DNA from: Camillea tinctor
Taxonomy: Eukaryota > Ascomycota > Sordariomycetes > Xylariales > Xylariaceae
Assembly: GCA_022578605.1 (NCBI GenBank)
Contig: MU394092.1
Location: 62,001-126,000 of the forward strand
Length of the DNA stretch: 64,000 nucleotides
Direction of reading: 5' to 3'
This document shows, piece after piece, positions 13,043 through 23,649 of the stretch. The notes below the pieces were generated by a model that was given only the letters and a program-made list of their open reading frames with translations, made no database searches and was not told the origin of the DNA. How positions within the stretch are numbered: the first letter of the stretch is position 1; each line of letters begins with the position of its first letter. Made by a program: the position numbers and the translations under genes.

Positions 13043-13972
13043 TGATGATGATGATGATGATGATGATATATTTAACGTCCAGTGCGGGAGCTTATAGCTG
13101 AACTATCTACTATGGCATCTAGTTACACCCTGAGCCTGTATAGACTATGGGACGGCTGGAGTAAGGGGCTTATGCCCCCGTACCAGCGTGTTGAAAATTT
13201 ACATAGGAAATCCTCCGCGCTAATGCGCCTTACCGTTAGCTAGCCTTCTCCAAGGCCTTGCCGGGGGTTGGTTGGTCGGTAACAGCACCCTGTAGGAAGC
13301 CACCCTATAGGGGGCTACCCTGTGGGGGGTGTCAGCGATGGTGGGGTTGGCGATGGGGGGTATGTGGGTCGACGACAGCTACCCTATTGGATAGGGAGGT
13401 GTTGGCGATAGGGAGGTGTGTGGGTCGGCAACAGCACCTTGTAGGAAGCTACCCTATAGGAGGCTACCCTGTGGGGAGGGAGGTGTTGGCGATGGGGGGT
13501 ATGTGGGTCGACGACAGCTACCCTATTGGATAGGGAGGTGTTGGCGATAGGGGGGGTGTGTGGGTCGGCAACAGCACCCTGTAGGAAGCCACCTTATAGG
13601 GGGCTACCTTGTGGGGGGGTGTTAGCGATAGTGGGGTTGTTGGCGATAGATACCCTGTTAGTGGGGCTGTCGGCAGTGGAGATTTCGGTCGCTGACATTT
13701 TCCATTTGGCTAATGCTTGGCAGCTCCATTTGCAGTGCTACTCTGGGATGTTGGCGGGGTATGTGTGTATGCCGGCAATTAGCCGGCAATGATGTGGGTA
13801 CTCGGCGAAAAGTTTTGCCGATAATGCTTTTATTGGCTATAAAATAGCCAATAAAAAGTGTGTGTGCCCTGGAAAAAGGGATGGTTAGTTGGACCACAAT
13901 GAGATTCGAACCCATTACATTAGTATTCCACACTAATGTCTGCCAGGCGCTTAACCACTGCGCCATGTGGCC
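13043..13972 (-). mobile_element. SINE-like element, copy 2 (near-intact, longest)
   Basis: Same architecture as copy 1, minus strand. The tRNA-like head is at about 13890-13972 and starts GGCCACA, which can pair with TGTGGTC to form a full 7-bp acceptor stem including one G-T pair. A and B boxes are intact. The GC-rich body has three internal repeat units (acagcacc motifs at 13282, 13431 and 13571, spacing 149 and 140), and the ATC tail is at 13043-13067. Perfect 14-bp target duplications TTATAAATAATATA flank it (13029-13042 and 13973-13986). It is exactly 140 bp longer than copy 1, which one extra internal repeat unit accounts for. Frames read inside it are not protein genes. Confidence 0.87.
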
Positions 13973-14150
13973 TTATAAATAATATAAAAAGCAGTAAAAA
14001 AAAGTATTATAAAATAATTTTAATAAGCTAAAAAAAACTTATTAATTACTATAAGTTTAATAATTTAATAAGTTTTATTTAAATTGCTTAACTTACTTTT
14101 AATAGTTTTAACTTTAAACGTTAATTTTATAACTTTTTTTTTTTTTTTTA

Positions 14151-14865
14151 GCCACATAACGCAGTAATTAAGCGCTTAGCAGACATTAATGTAAAATATT
14201 AATATAATAAGTTCAAATCTCATTATGGTTTAACTAACCATCCTTTTTTTTAAAGCACATACACTTTTTATTTGCTATTTTATAGCTAATAAAAGCATTA
14301 TTAGCAAAACTTTTTACTAAATACCCACATTATTATTACTAGCTAATTGCTAACATATACACATACTTTACTAACATTTTAAAGTAATACTGCAAATAAA
14401 GCTATTAAATATTAGCCAAATAAAAAATATTAGCAACTAAAATATCTACTACTAATAGCCCTACTAATAAAGTAACTATCGCTAATAACTAACTTTACTA
14501 TCGCTAACACTTCCCTTCAATAAAGTAACTGTTACCAACCTACCTACCATCGCTAACCCCACCATTGCTAATACCCCTCCTACAAAGTAACTCCTTATAA
14601 AGTAACTTTTTATAAAATGCTATCATTAACTAACCAACCCTTAATAAAGCCTTAAAAAAAACTAGCCAACAATAAAGCGCTAACTTTTCAATCGGTATAA
14701 AAAATTTCCTATATAAATTTTCAACACGCTAATACAAAAGCCTTTAAAGCCTTTTATTTCCGCCGTCTTATAATCTATATAAGCTTAAAGTTATAAATAA
14801 TTAATTAGTTAAGTAGTTTCGCCTGCCCCGGACGTAAAATATATTATCATTATTATCATTATCAT
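14151..14865 (+). mobile_element. SINE-like element, copy 3 (full-length, RIP-decayed)
   Basis: It begins GCCACATAACGCAGTAATTAAGC, a mutated A-box head, followed by a mutated B box (AGTTCAAATCTC) and a body readable as the same element with many C-to-T and G-to-A changes. It ends in a degraded ATC tail (TTATCATTATTATCATTATCAT). It is preceded and followed by the direct repeat TTTATAACTTTTTTTT, and the downstream repeat also forms the left flank of copy 4. The change spectrum indicates this copy was exposed to RIP while its tandem neighbour was not. Confidence 0.8.
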
Positions 14866-14881
14866 TTATAACTTTTTTTTT

Positions 14882-15730
14882 GCCACATGGCGCAGTGGTT
14901 AAGCGCCTGGCAGACATTAATGTGGAATACTAATGTAATGGGTTCGAATCCCATTGTGGTCCAACTAACCATCCCTTTTTCCAGGGCACACACATTTTTT
15001 ATTGGCTATTTTATAGCCAATAAAAAGCATTATCGGCAAAAACTTTTCGCCGAGCACCCACATCATTGCCGGCTAATTGCCGGCATACACACCTACCCCG
15101 CCAACATCCCAAAGTAGCACTGCAAACGGAGCTGCTAAGCAGCTAAGCATTAGCCAAATGGCAATGTCAGCGACCGAAATATCTACTGCCGACAGCCCCA
15201 CTAACAGGGTAACCGTCGCCAACAACCAGCCCCACTATCGCTAACACCTCCCCACAAGGTAGCCTTTTATAAGGTGGCTTCTTATAGGGTGCTGTTGCCG
15301 ACCTATACACCTTCTATTGCCAACACCTCCCTATCCAATAAGATAGCTGTCGTCGACCCACACACCTCTCCATTGCCAACACCTCCCTCCAATAGGGTAG
15401 CTGTAGCCGACCCACCCACCATCGCCAACCCCACCATCGCTGACACCCCCCACAGGGTAGCCTCCTATAGGGTGGCTTCCTACAAGGTGCTGTTACCGAC
15501 CAACCCACTGGCAAGGCCTTGGAGAAGGCTAGCCAACGGTAAGGCGCTAGCTACTAGCGCGGAGGATTTCCTATGTAAATTTTCAACACGCAGGTACGGG
15601 GGCATAAGCCTCTCACTCCAGCCGTCCCATAGTCTATATAGGCTCAGGGTTGTAAATAGCTAGTTAGTTAGTTAGTTCCGCCCGTCCCGGACGTAAAATA
15701 TATCATCATCATCATCATCATCATCATCAT
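14882..15730 (+). mobile_element. SINE-like element, copy 4 (near-intact, tandem to copy 3)
   Basis: Starts with an intact tRNA-like head (GCCACATGGCGCAGTGG A box, GGTTCGAATCC B box near 14941). The internal hairpin arm has loop GTGGAAT. The GC-rich body carries two degenerate internal repeat units, a GTTAG run (15660-15677) and a clean (ATC)n tail (15701-15730). The sequence TTTATAACTTTTTTTT follows the tail and also precedes the head, shared with copy 3. The element is transcribed, if at all, by RNA polymerase III; this is inferred from the boxes. The 129-residue frame inside is an artefact of the GC-rich body. Confidence 0.87.
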
Positions 15731-15745
15731 TTATAACTTTTTTTT

Positions 15746-17344
15746 ATAAGCTTTTAAAGTAAAAATTTTTTATTAATAAATAAGTTTTTAAAATATAGCG
15801 CTATTTTTAAGTTTATAAGTCTTTTTAAGCTTAACTTATATTAATGCTATAATATTATAAAGTTTTATTATAATAAATATAACTGCATTTTTAAAGTTGT
15901 TATTTAAGTAGTTATATATAATAACATAAGCTTTATTTTGCTAGTTTTTTTAAGTATTTACTTTAATAAAAAATGCTTTTTTAAACTTTTCGTTTTTTTA
16001 AGTCGGTTTTGTTACTATTAACTTTTTTAAACCCATTTTTTCGTATTTTATTATTAATAAGTAATTAGTTAGCTTTTAACTAAACTTAATTTATTTACTT
16101 AATAACTTAAGTTTTTAAATTTAGTTTAATTTAGTGCTAATAACGGTGTTTTTTTTTTTTTTTGCTATTATAAGCTTTTTGCAATTTAATTTTAATAGCG
16201 GGTTTTAAAGCAAAACTATTAAAATCGTTATTAATAAAAATAAAAAAAGCTTTTAAGTTTTTTAATTCGTTTTTTACTTAATTTTACAATAGCTATAAAA
16301 AGCTATTTAGCAATATTTTGGTAAAAAGCTATATTGCTTACTGCAAAGTATAGCGTTTTTAACTTATAAAAGTTTTAAGCAACTTTATTAAGCTATAATG
16401 TAAAAAGCAGTAACAATAAAAAAGAAAATAATAAAAATAATAAAATAAATATAATAAAAATAACTTTAAAACTAAATATATCAAAGTTACTAAATATAAA
16501 AAATATAAATAATACTTAGCTTAAATATAATAATAGTAGTAATAAAAAAAAAGTAAATAATAAATAAATAAAATTATTACTGTTAAAATTACTTATAAAA
16601 GTTTTTTTAACGTTAAATTATAAAAACTTAGTTATAAAATATAAAGGATAGTTTTTATTAAGAAATTTAAAAAATATAAGTCGAAAAATTAGCTTTAAAT
16701 AAAAGTTATATTTATTAATATTTATAAATGCCATTGTTAGTATATTTTTTTTTATTTCTTATAACTTTTTTTTTTTTTTTTTAAATAGTGTATAAAATAA
16801 AGTTAAAAAAAAAGGGAAAAAAATTAGTAACTTTCTTTAGCTAAGTTTTAGTTATAGTTAATAGCTTTAGTAATGCTGTGTGCTTTATAAATCTTTAAAT
16901 GTGGTTTTTATTATTACAGCTTAGTAATTTTACCGCTTAAATCGCGTTAAATTAGCAATATATGCCTATAAACGCAAATAAAAAGAAAATAAAGCGTAAA
17001 AAAAGTAGGAAAAACAATATAAAAATATTGCTTTAAAAAGAAAGTAAATTTCTTTTAAATTAAGTAAATTTAGTTATTATATAATGTTTTATTGTTATTG
17101 TTGCGTAGTAAAAAATAAACTTTTGTTTATTTTATAAGTAAAGAAATTAAACTAATAAATAGGTTTTAAACGACGGCATTATAAGTTAAAATAACGATAG
17201 TTAAAGCTTTTTAGGCTTATAACTTGTTAATTTTAGGTAGGTTACTATAAAGTATATATAGGTTGTAAGGAAGAAGGATACCATAGGCTTTAAGGGCCTA
17301 CTGGATGTTTTATATACAGCATAGGTGTGTGACGCACAGACCAC
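15746..17344. other. AT-rich gene-free block, ending in a transition zone
   Basis: TA-dominated sequence without a usable frame. From about 17220 the base composition rises and a unique stretch (17260-17344) leads into a truncated SINE copy. This is the right edge of the large AT-rich compartment. Confidence 0.7.
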
Positions 17345-17638
17345 CTATTTTAACACCCACTATCGCTGACACCCCCCACAGGGTAGCCCCCTATAGGGTG
17401 GCTGTTACCGACTAACCCCACTGGCAAGGCCTTGGAGAAGGCTAGCCACGGTAAGGCGCCATTGGCGTGGAGGATTTCTTATGTAATTTTCAACACGCAG
17501 GTACGGGGGCATAAGCCCCTTACTCCAGCCGTCCTATAGTCTATACAGGCTCAGGGTTGTAAATAGCTAGTTAGTTAGTTAGTTAGTTAGTTCATCGCCC
17601 GCCCCGGACGTAAAATATATCATCATCATCATCATCAT
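17345..17638 (+). mobile_element. SINE-like element, copy 5 (5'-truncated)
   Basis: Begins within the GC-rich body (CCCACTATCGCTGACACC) and runs through one internal repeat unit, the ACGGTAAGGCGC region, the GTTAG run (17569-17590), the CCCGGACGTAAAATATATC motif and an ATC tail (17618-17638). The tRNA-like head is missing, the usual outcome of incomplete reverse transcription in LINE-mobilised elements. No clear target duplication was found. It lies at the border between the AT-rich compartment and the diterpene genes. Confidence 0.8.
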
Positions 17639-18740
17639 GTGGGAGATGACTCGGTGGATGGGTTCTACTCTAGTTTACGTTATCTACTGATTTACAAAAA
17701 CCCCGGGACAGTTACTCACACCTAAGACTAGACAGAATAATCCCGATGTATTAAAGAACAACGTGCTCATTGACGTAATCATCATATACACACGGAAATA
17801 TGATTTGTGCGTATATTCTGTCAAACATTGTAGATAGGAGAGTTACACATAAAATGCACATCGGTCAAGAGGTGTTACACCGCCTCGCAAAAACCATCCA
17901 TTGCACTCCAAGGACAGTTTGAAAGCCAACACTAGGAAGATACCATAAAGCGGCCATGGTGTAAGAAGACAGGTCGAAATATGATAGGATGATAATCGCG
18001 CAAGGCTCTAGCCTACCTAAGACATAACATAGAAGCCCCAACTATTTTTCTAGCCAACAGGATACTAATGGTGGTAAGAAGATTGCCTAGAGCTGTGAAA
18101 TAACCCTCCAAGTTGATACATACTTCACAGGCGACTACAAGACCATAAGCACACAGCGCGTAGGAATAAGGCTTAAAGCCACACAGCCGAGATATTAGCC
18201 CCCAACATGGTAGTTAGTACCTCAGTCTTATTGGACCCTTAACACAATCGCAATGCTGTTAGAAGATATGCACATCAATGACACCGATGAACAAAAAAAG
18301 AGCACAGATCGTATACGCCTGTGATCCGCCCCCAATTCGATATCACGGAATCATGCATGAAGAGGCAAATCAACTCCTTATTCAAAGATCAGTTGAAATA
18401 ATATTGGATCATGCATTACCGATTACTCGCTACTAGGTATCTAGCTAACCGACCGCATTACTATGCTATATTTGCGGATGCTACGGTGCTGTCATAAGCC
18501 CAAAGTACAAAAGAAGTAACAACCTCGTGTTCACCAAATGTTGTCAGTGAAAAGAACATCTAACAGCCGATTAAATAGTTGTAGTGAAAACTCGGATCAA
18601 AGTGGATAACTATAAATCAGTTGGTATTATATTTTAGTTTGCGTTATAATAAAATCATCTACTGCTTGTAGATCTATCTAGCTTTATATGCAATCGTCTT
18701 TATTATCATAACAATATGGATCGACTAACTTCATGACATA
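17639..18740. other. Intergenic, no gene seen
   Basis: Balanced base composition with no gene-quality frame on either strand. It is 3' of the broken P450 gene. Nothing recognisable was seen. Confidence 0.6.
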
Positions 18741-20377
18741 CTACATTGGCCTATTATGTGTTGATGGTAAGCTTAGTTCAACCCACCAGGGCTCTTTATG
18801 CCAGAGATAATAGGACCTTTGGTCCTGCCAATGGAAGGTTGATAATGATTTCATGTCGAATGTCCAAAGAATGTGACCTAGAGCTAGCCTCATCTGCGCC
18901 CAAGCAACATTTTGGCCGAGACAACTCCTTGAACCGGTAAAGAAAGGCCTGAAAATATCTCGATTATCGTGAGAGAATTTTCTAGGCCCATTGGCTAACA
19001 ATCGCTCAGGGAGAAATTCCTCTGGTCTCAGAAAATTATTTTTCGAGTGATAACCAGCGAGTTGGCTGACACCAACGATTGTCTAGGGTACTTGTAAGTT
19101 CACTTTTCCTTTTCCCTTCGGGGAGTTTAGGGGTCCGGTGGTTGCATGCAGCGGGGTTAAACTTACACCTCCTGTCACCCATTGTCCACATATCCATGCC
19201 CCTTCTGGAGGTACAACCCTAGGAAGCCCAGTAGGTAATGGGTTTCCCAAGCGTAGCCCTTCAAGTATCGTCGCAGTGAGAAACGGTAACTTCTCCAAGT
19301 TGGAAAGCGTAAGGTCGTGTTGTTGGCGTATAGAGCGAATTTCAGCTGTAAGTTTCGCGATGACTCCCGGGTTCATATAGCAGAATATGCTCGCAAGCAC
19401 AGTCGCCGTGGTCTCGCTCCCAGCAATGGATACCAGAGTTGCATTTCCTTGAATTTGGGTTTTACTTAGAGGTGGATCTTGGCGCTGAAGTAATGAAATC
19501 ACGTCAAAAAGTTGAGAGTTGTCATTTTGCATTCGTCTTTCGCCTTTATGAAAGGCCTCCTTCATGAACATCTCCTTTTGTGCAGAAAGGGTCGGAAAGC
19601 ATTTGTCAATGGCCCAATTCACAAATTGATCTAGCGGTGTGTAGAATCGCAAAATTATCAATAACGAAGAAGCGCTCAGATGATTGAGAATAAGGTTAAT
19701 CCAAGGATGATATGCTTGTTCGCTCAAGCATCCGTATGATTCGGAGTAAACGAAGTCCCCAGTAGCATCAAATGTGAAGAAGTTCAACCACTTCACAATA
19801 TCAACGACTGAATGACCTTCAACACAATTGATATCGTTGCGCTCATCTTTACGATATTGTACGTTTTCCCATAATCGTTGCATAAGAATGTTGATATGCT
19901 TTCGGAATGCCGCTTCTTGTTTTCGTATACTTTTAGCAGAGAAACAGGGCTTTAAAGCTTTGCGATATATGGTATGATCTGAGTTGTTGGCGTCGATAAT
20001 AGAAACGTAGCCCTGCGCACCGGAGATAATGTTATTCTTAGGGAACCCTTTATTTAACACTGTAGATATCCCTCCACGCATTCGCATCGATATACGAAAG
20101 CTCATTAGGGGCTATCCGAACAACTGGTCCATATATATCGTGGAACTCTTTCAGCCGGACAGCCAATTGGCCTTTGACTAGAGCAGTGGCGTAAGGAATT
20201 CGACTCGATGCCCATGCGCGGGGCCCCGGGAATTTTGCCAAGGGACTAAGGAGAACTTGATAGACATAATTAGAGGCAAAGAGCTATGTTCGTTATGTTA
20301 GTCTTGCCTAATAGATGACGACTGCAAATGGAAAATTGGCTTACCAGCACAAAACTAATAGTAAATAAATTGATCAT
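18741..20377 (-). pseudogene. Cytochrome P450, CYP65-like, one frameshift
   Basis: Exons (minus): 20345-20377, 19167-20283, 18741-19082; introns 61 and 84 nt with GT-AG ends. Exon 1 from ATG 20377 gives a short hydrophobic anchor joined to the FPGPR hinge. All P450 landmarks are readable: I-helix AGSETT, K-helix EGLR, PERLL, and the haem loop FFTGSRSCLG (Cys about residue 437 of about 496). Near 20055 the frame breaks inside TTAAATAAAGGG, between WRDIYSVK and KGFPKNN. Total exon length is one base over a multiple of three, and no splice choice repairs it without losing the conserved WRDIY segment. It is therefore a very recent pseudogene or a sequencing error. The closest style is fungal CYP65 (TRI11-like) monooxygenases of secondary metabolism. 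It lies two genes from the diterpene cyclase, so oxidation of that product is a reasonable inference. Confidence 0.8.
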
Positions 20378-21285
20378 CGTGGGAGTATATAGAGGAGAGA
20401 GAAACCCATATAACATGGGTAGGGGGGGGGAATAAACCAAAACTTCGACCTGAGGTATAATATTATAGCCAAGATTTCAGCGAACAACCCTCGTCCTTAA
20501 CGCTTACATAAGCTCTAAGGATTGTCTTCTGGGGCGTTGTGAAAGCTGAGGCTTAGTAGAAGCTTTATCTTTGCATTCTATGTAAAACACTAATCGTCTA
20601 GCTGCTAACTATATTTTGATTTTAGCTAATGCTTATTTTTCGAACTATTATAGTACTATACAGAGAAAAAGGATGTATTAGATGTAATGATGATGGTGAA
20701 TCTAACTACTGGACCACTCGCTGACCCCCATTTATACCCTTAAGGTGCTTGTAACACCTTCCCTCGCTAACCCCCTAGCTTACAGTATATTGTGTATGCA
20801 CTAGCTTTATAAAAAGCCGGGGTTAAAAGAGGCTGGAGGTACTTTAGCAAGGCTCATAATTTACATTGCAAAAACTGAGAACACGGCCTTTTGCCTAATT
20901 AAGAGATAGGTAGATATCACCCTATAACACCGTAGTTACTTTCTTAGCTTTTCATAGGAGGTAACTAATAGACCCCTCATATATCTAGGCACCTATATTT
21001 TATTGTTATCCCCCCAACCACTTGTTATTTGACTTAAATAGCTAACTATGTTGTATTGGGGTCGGTCCACATTCGGTCTGCAACTTTGTACTGGGGTTAT
21101 GGATGTTACAGAAAGTACAAACTGCAAGATAGAAAGCATCTGTTATTATAGGTACGTGATACACAATAACCTACATTTACTAGCCGAGTCGTCTATTGAC
21201 TAATTATGAATGCATACCAACCTGCAGTAAAATATGCTTACCCGTACACGACTGTTTACCCCTGAGGTATCAAACATTTATATCT
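20378..21285. other. Intergenic region between the two P450 genes
   Basis: No gene frame is visible. It holds a possible solo LTR at 20750-21110 and a G run near 20426. It should contain the promoter of the first P450 (start 20377) and the terminator of the second (stop 21286). Confidence 0.5.
20750..21110. repeat. Possible solo LTR
   Basis: A 361-bp segment starts TGTAACACC and ends GGATGTTACA, so both ends carry the TG...CA rule and a 7-bp inverted repeat TGTAACA/TGTTACA. A TATAAAAAG motif lies inside near 20811. The five flanking bases on the two sides (GTGCT and GAAAG) do not match, so there is no target duplication and the call is weak. Confidence 0.3.
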
Positions 21286-23042
21286 TTACTCTTTCAACCT
21301 TCGTAACATAACAGTGGCTTCAGGATCAAGGAATTGGAACTCAAGAAGCTTGATACTCTGCGGTCGGCCATTCACCTCATCAGGAAGCTTCACATCGTAT
21401 TGTAATAGGATGTGAGCAAGCAACATTTTGATCTCAATAGAAGCTGCAAATCGTCCCGGACATGCATATCTCCCGTGACCAAAACCAATGTGGCTCTTAT
21501 CCGTAGATGCATAGTCATAGCGAGAAGATTGAACGGCTTGGGCCATGCGTTTCTCATAGTATCTAAATCCGTTGAATTTTCCCTGGTCCGAATCCTCTAG
21601 TTCGTCTTGCTCCGGAGAGGTAGTAGCAATGCAAATGTATGTGTCCTTTGGCAGTACAAGTCCATCAGATAAGACGATAGTCTCTTTAGTAATTCGTCGA
21701 AATGAAACTGTAGTAAATATTAATATGAGAAGCCGGAATAATAGTGGAAGTTGGAGGCTTACGAGCGCTTGGTGGATAGTGTCTTGAGATCTCTTTAATG
21801 AAGCTGTCAGTTTTCAGTAGTTTACCTGCTGTGCGTTTTCCCCATCCGTTGTTTTCCTTTAATGCCAGTCTCATTTCTTCGCGCAATGGTTCGATGTATT
21901 CCGGTCTGACACACAGTTCGTATACGCAGTTCATGATGACTTCAACCACTGTCTGCACAGAACCCAAAATCGTGTAGACAAACCGGTTGGCTAAATTATC
22001 AGGCGAAGACTCATCTTCATTGGCAAGATCCATCATCCACTGCATCACATCATTTGGCTTTTCGTATGCGTCCCCTCGTCGTCTCTCCTGCTCCCGTCGC
22101 TCCTCAATAAGAGGCTCGAGGAACCCGTGCAATCCCTTCATGCTTTTGAGAAGCTGCCTTCGAGACGGAAGTATGGCGCCAATGATCGGGTGTGTGAACC
22201 GAGGAAAGTTGCGCATGATCACAGTAGTCTCAAATATTGCTCGCACGAGGTCTAATTGGAGTTGCAACCAAGTAGCATTTCGACAGATTGGAATACCAAG
22301 GAACAAGCGAGATGTTACTCGACCCATAAGCCTGGATACATAGTGAGAGAGTTTATGCTCACTCCATTCTGCTAGCCAGGAACTTTAGCTCGGGTCCGTA
22401 TATCACCCAGTTGAATGATGAAACTTACATGACACCTCAAGAGGGTCTTCCCTGGCTGCAATGAGAAGCTCTTCCTCGATTATTCCTACCAAATGACCTA
22501 GTTGTGGGGATAATTTGTTCTTCACAGCGTGGTGGCCTAGGTGCCCCCCTAAGAGGATATCCGATCGTGTATATTGCCGCATCATGTCCTATATATGTTA
22601 GTTCATGCTTGAAATGACGAGAGATTGTATCCTACATTTACTATAGACTCGCTAGCGGCGAGGCGATCATCTGGGATGTTCGAGAGCTCGTCGACGTATT
22701 TCCTTGGTATGACAGTAACGTTTGACTCAGGCCTTATAACTGTGAAGAAGCCAGACTGAGCCTTCTCTCTCGTCAGTATCCGGCAAGCTTTGGAAAAGAG
22801 ACTCATACATTCTTCCATCCATCTTGTATCACTGACCATCCAGAGATAGTGAACCGATATCTCGTTAACCAGTTGGGTTCGAATACTGACTTTGCCCCGA
22901 CGATAGGAGCTCCGGGAAGCTTTCGATATCGACTCCCTATACTTGGCAAGTCGCCAAATGCTACAAAGACCACAATGATAAAAGCTAGAATGTTAACCAA
23001 GCTCGGACTTTGGAAATTCTTAAGATAATCTTGTGAATCCAT
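21286..23042 (-). CDS. Cytochrome P450, CYP503/CYP68-like (ent-kaurene oxidase type)
   Basis: Five exons (minus): 22809-23042, 22636-22761, 22429-22588, 21763-22371, 21286-21707; introns of 47, 47, 57 and 55 nt. Together they encode 516 residues in one frame. The N-terminus has a membrane anchor (about residues 15-32), then KLPGAPIVGAKSVFEPNWL. The K-helix is EISR, and the haem loop FGHGRYACPGRF has its Cys near residue 459. The haem-loop form and the SVFEP...LTRYRF segment resemble fungal gibberellin-type P450s (CYP68, CYP503), which oxidise ent-kaurene or gibberellins at the ER. The I-helix reads ILGSVQTVVEV instead of the usual acid/His-Thr-Thr arrangement, so catalysis may differ. It is divergent from the diterpene cyclase across 607 bp, implying a shared promoter. 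The substrate is inferred from context only. Confidence 0.88.
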
Positions 23043-23649
23043 CGTGTTGTTCTCAGAGGGGAAATGGTAAATGGTGAAGTATACAGGAAAATTGATCGAA
23101 CAAAAGCCAATGCAGGTGACTCCTTACCATAATATCAAGTTAATAGCACGCTTATCTTTATCCATTCTAGTGACAATTATATGTTACACAACAGTGTAAA
23201 CATTCTTATTAATTTCAGCCAATTTTGCTGCGTCAGTCATACGAGCTTCAAGGATAACCGGTGCTGCTTTAAGCGTACGCATCCCTTGCGTCACACCAAC
23301 CACGTTGCATTTTCTATTCTCTGATCTAGCAAGGCTGTATCAATGGATGCCAAGTATATTGGCTCTATGTGACTGGACATTATCAATTTGCCGAACCTAG
23401 GATGAGATGCTTTGATGTTTTACTCTTGTGTGACAGTTGGGTTACAACGTAAGATACTGTCAGCACGACTGAAGCAACTTACCTATGTTACCGTATAACC
23501 CGGGTTTGAAGATTCAACTTGGGAAATCTGTATTCTGATAGTCTTATAAGGCAGATGCACCCCAAAAATACAAAGTTATTTACTATTTTACTTCTCAGAC
23601 CAATAACCTTACTCGCATTGTTCGGTCAGCCTTTGACCAGACCGTAACA
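23043..23649. promoter_or_regulatory. Divergent promoter region of P450 and diterpene cyclase
   Basis: A 607-bp non-coding interval separates the two start codons (23042 minus, 23650 plus). Head-to-head arrangement is common in fungal secondary-metabolite clusters and would allow co-regulation. No specific binding site could be assigned by eye. Confidence 0.5.

Noticed and set aside
13258..15663. Frames of 60-129 residues rich in Gly/Trp/Arg or Thr/Pro
   Set aside because: Products of the GC-rich internal repeat of the SINE copies, read in several frames; no homologous protein pattern.
20045..20105. A short intron to explain the P450 frame break
   Set aside because: The only GT...AG pair spanning the break is about 36 nt and would delete the conserved WRDIY segment.
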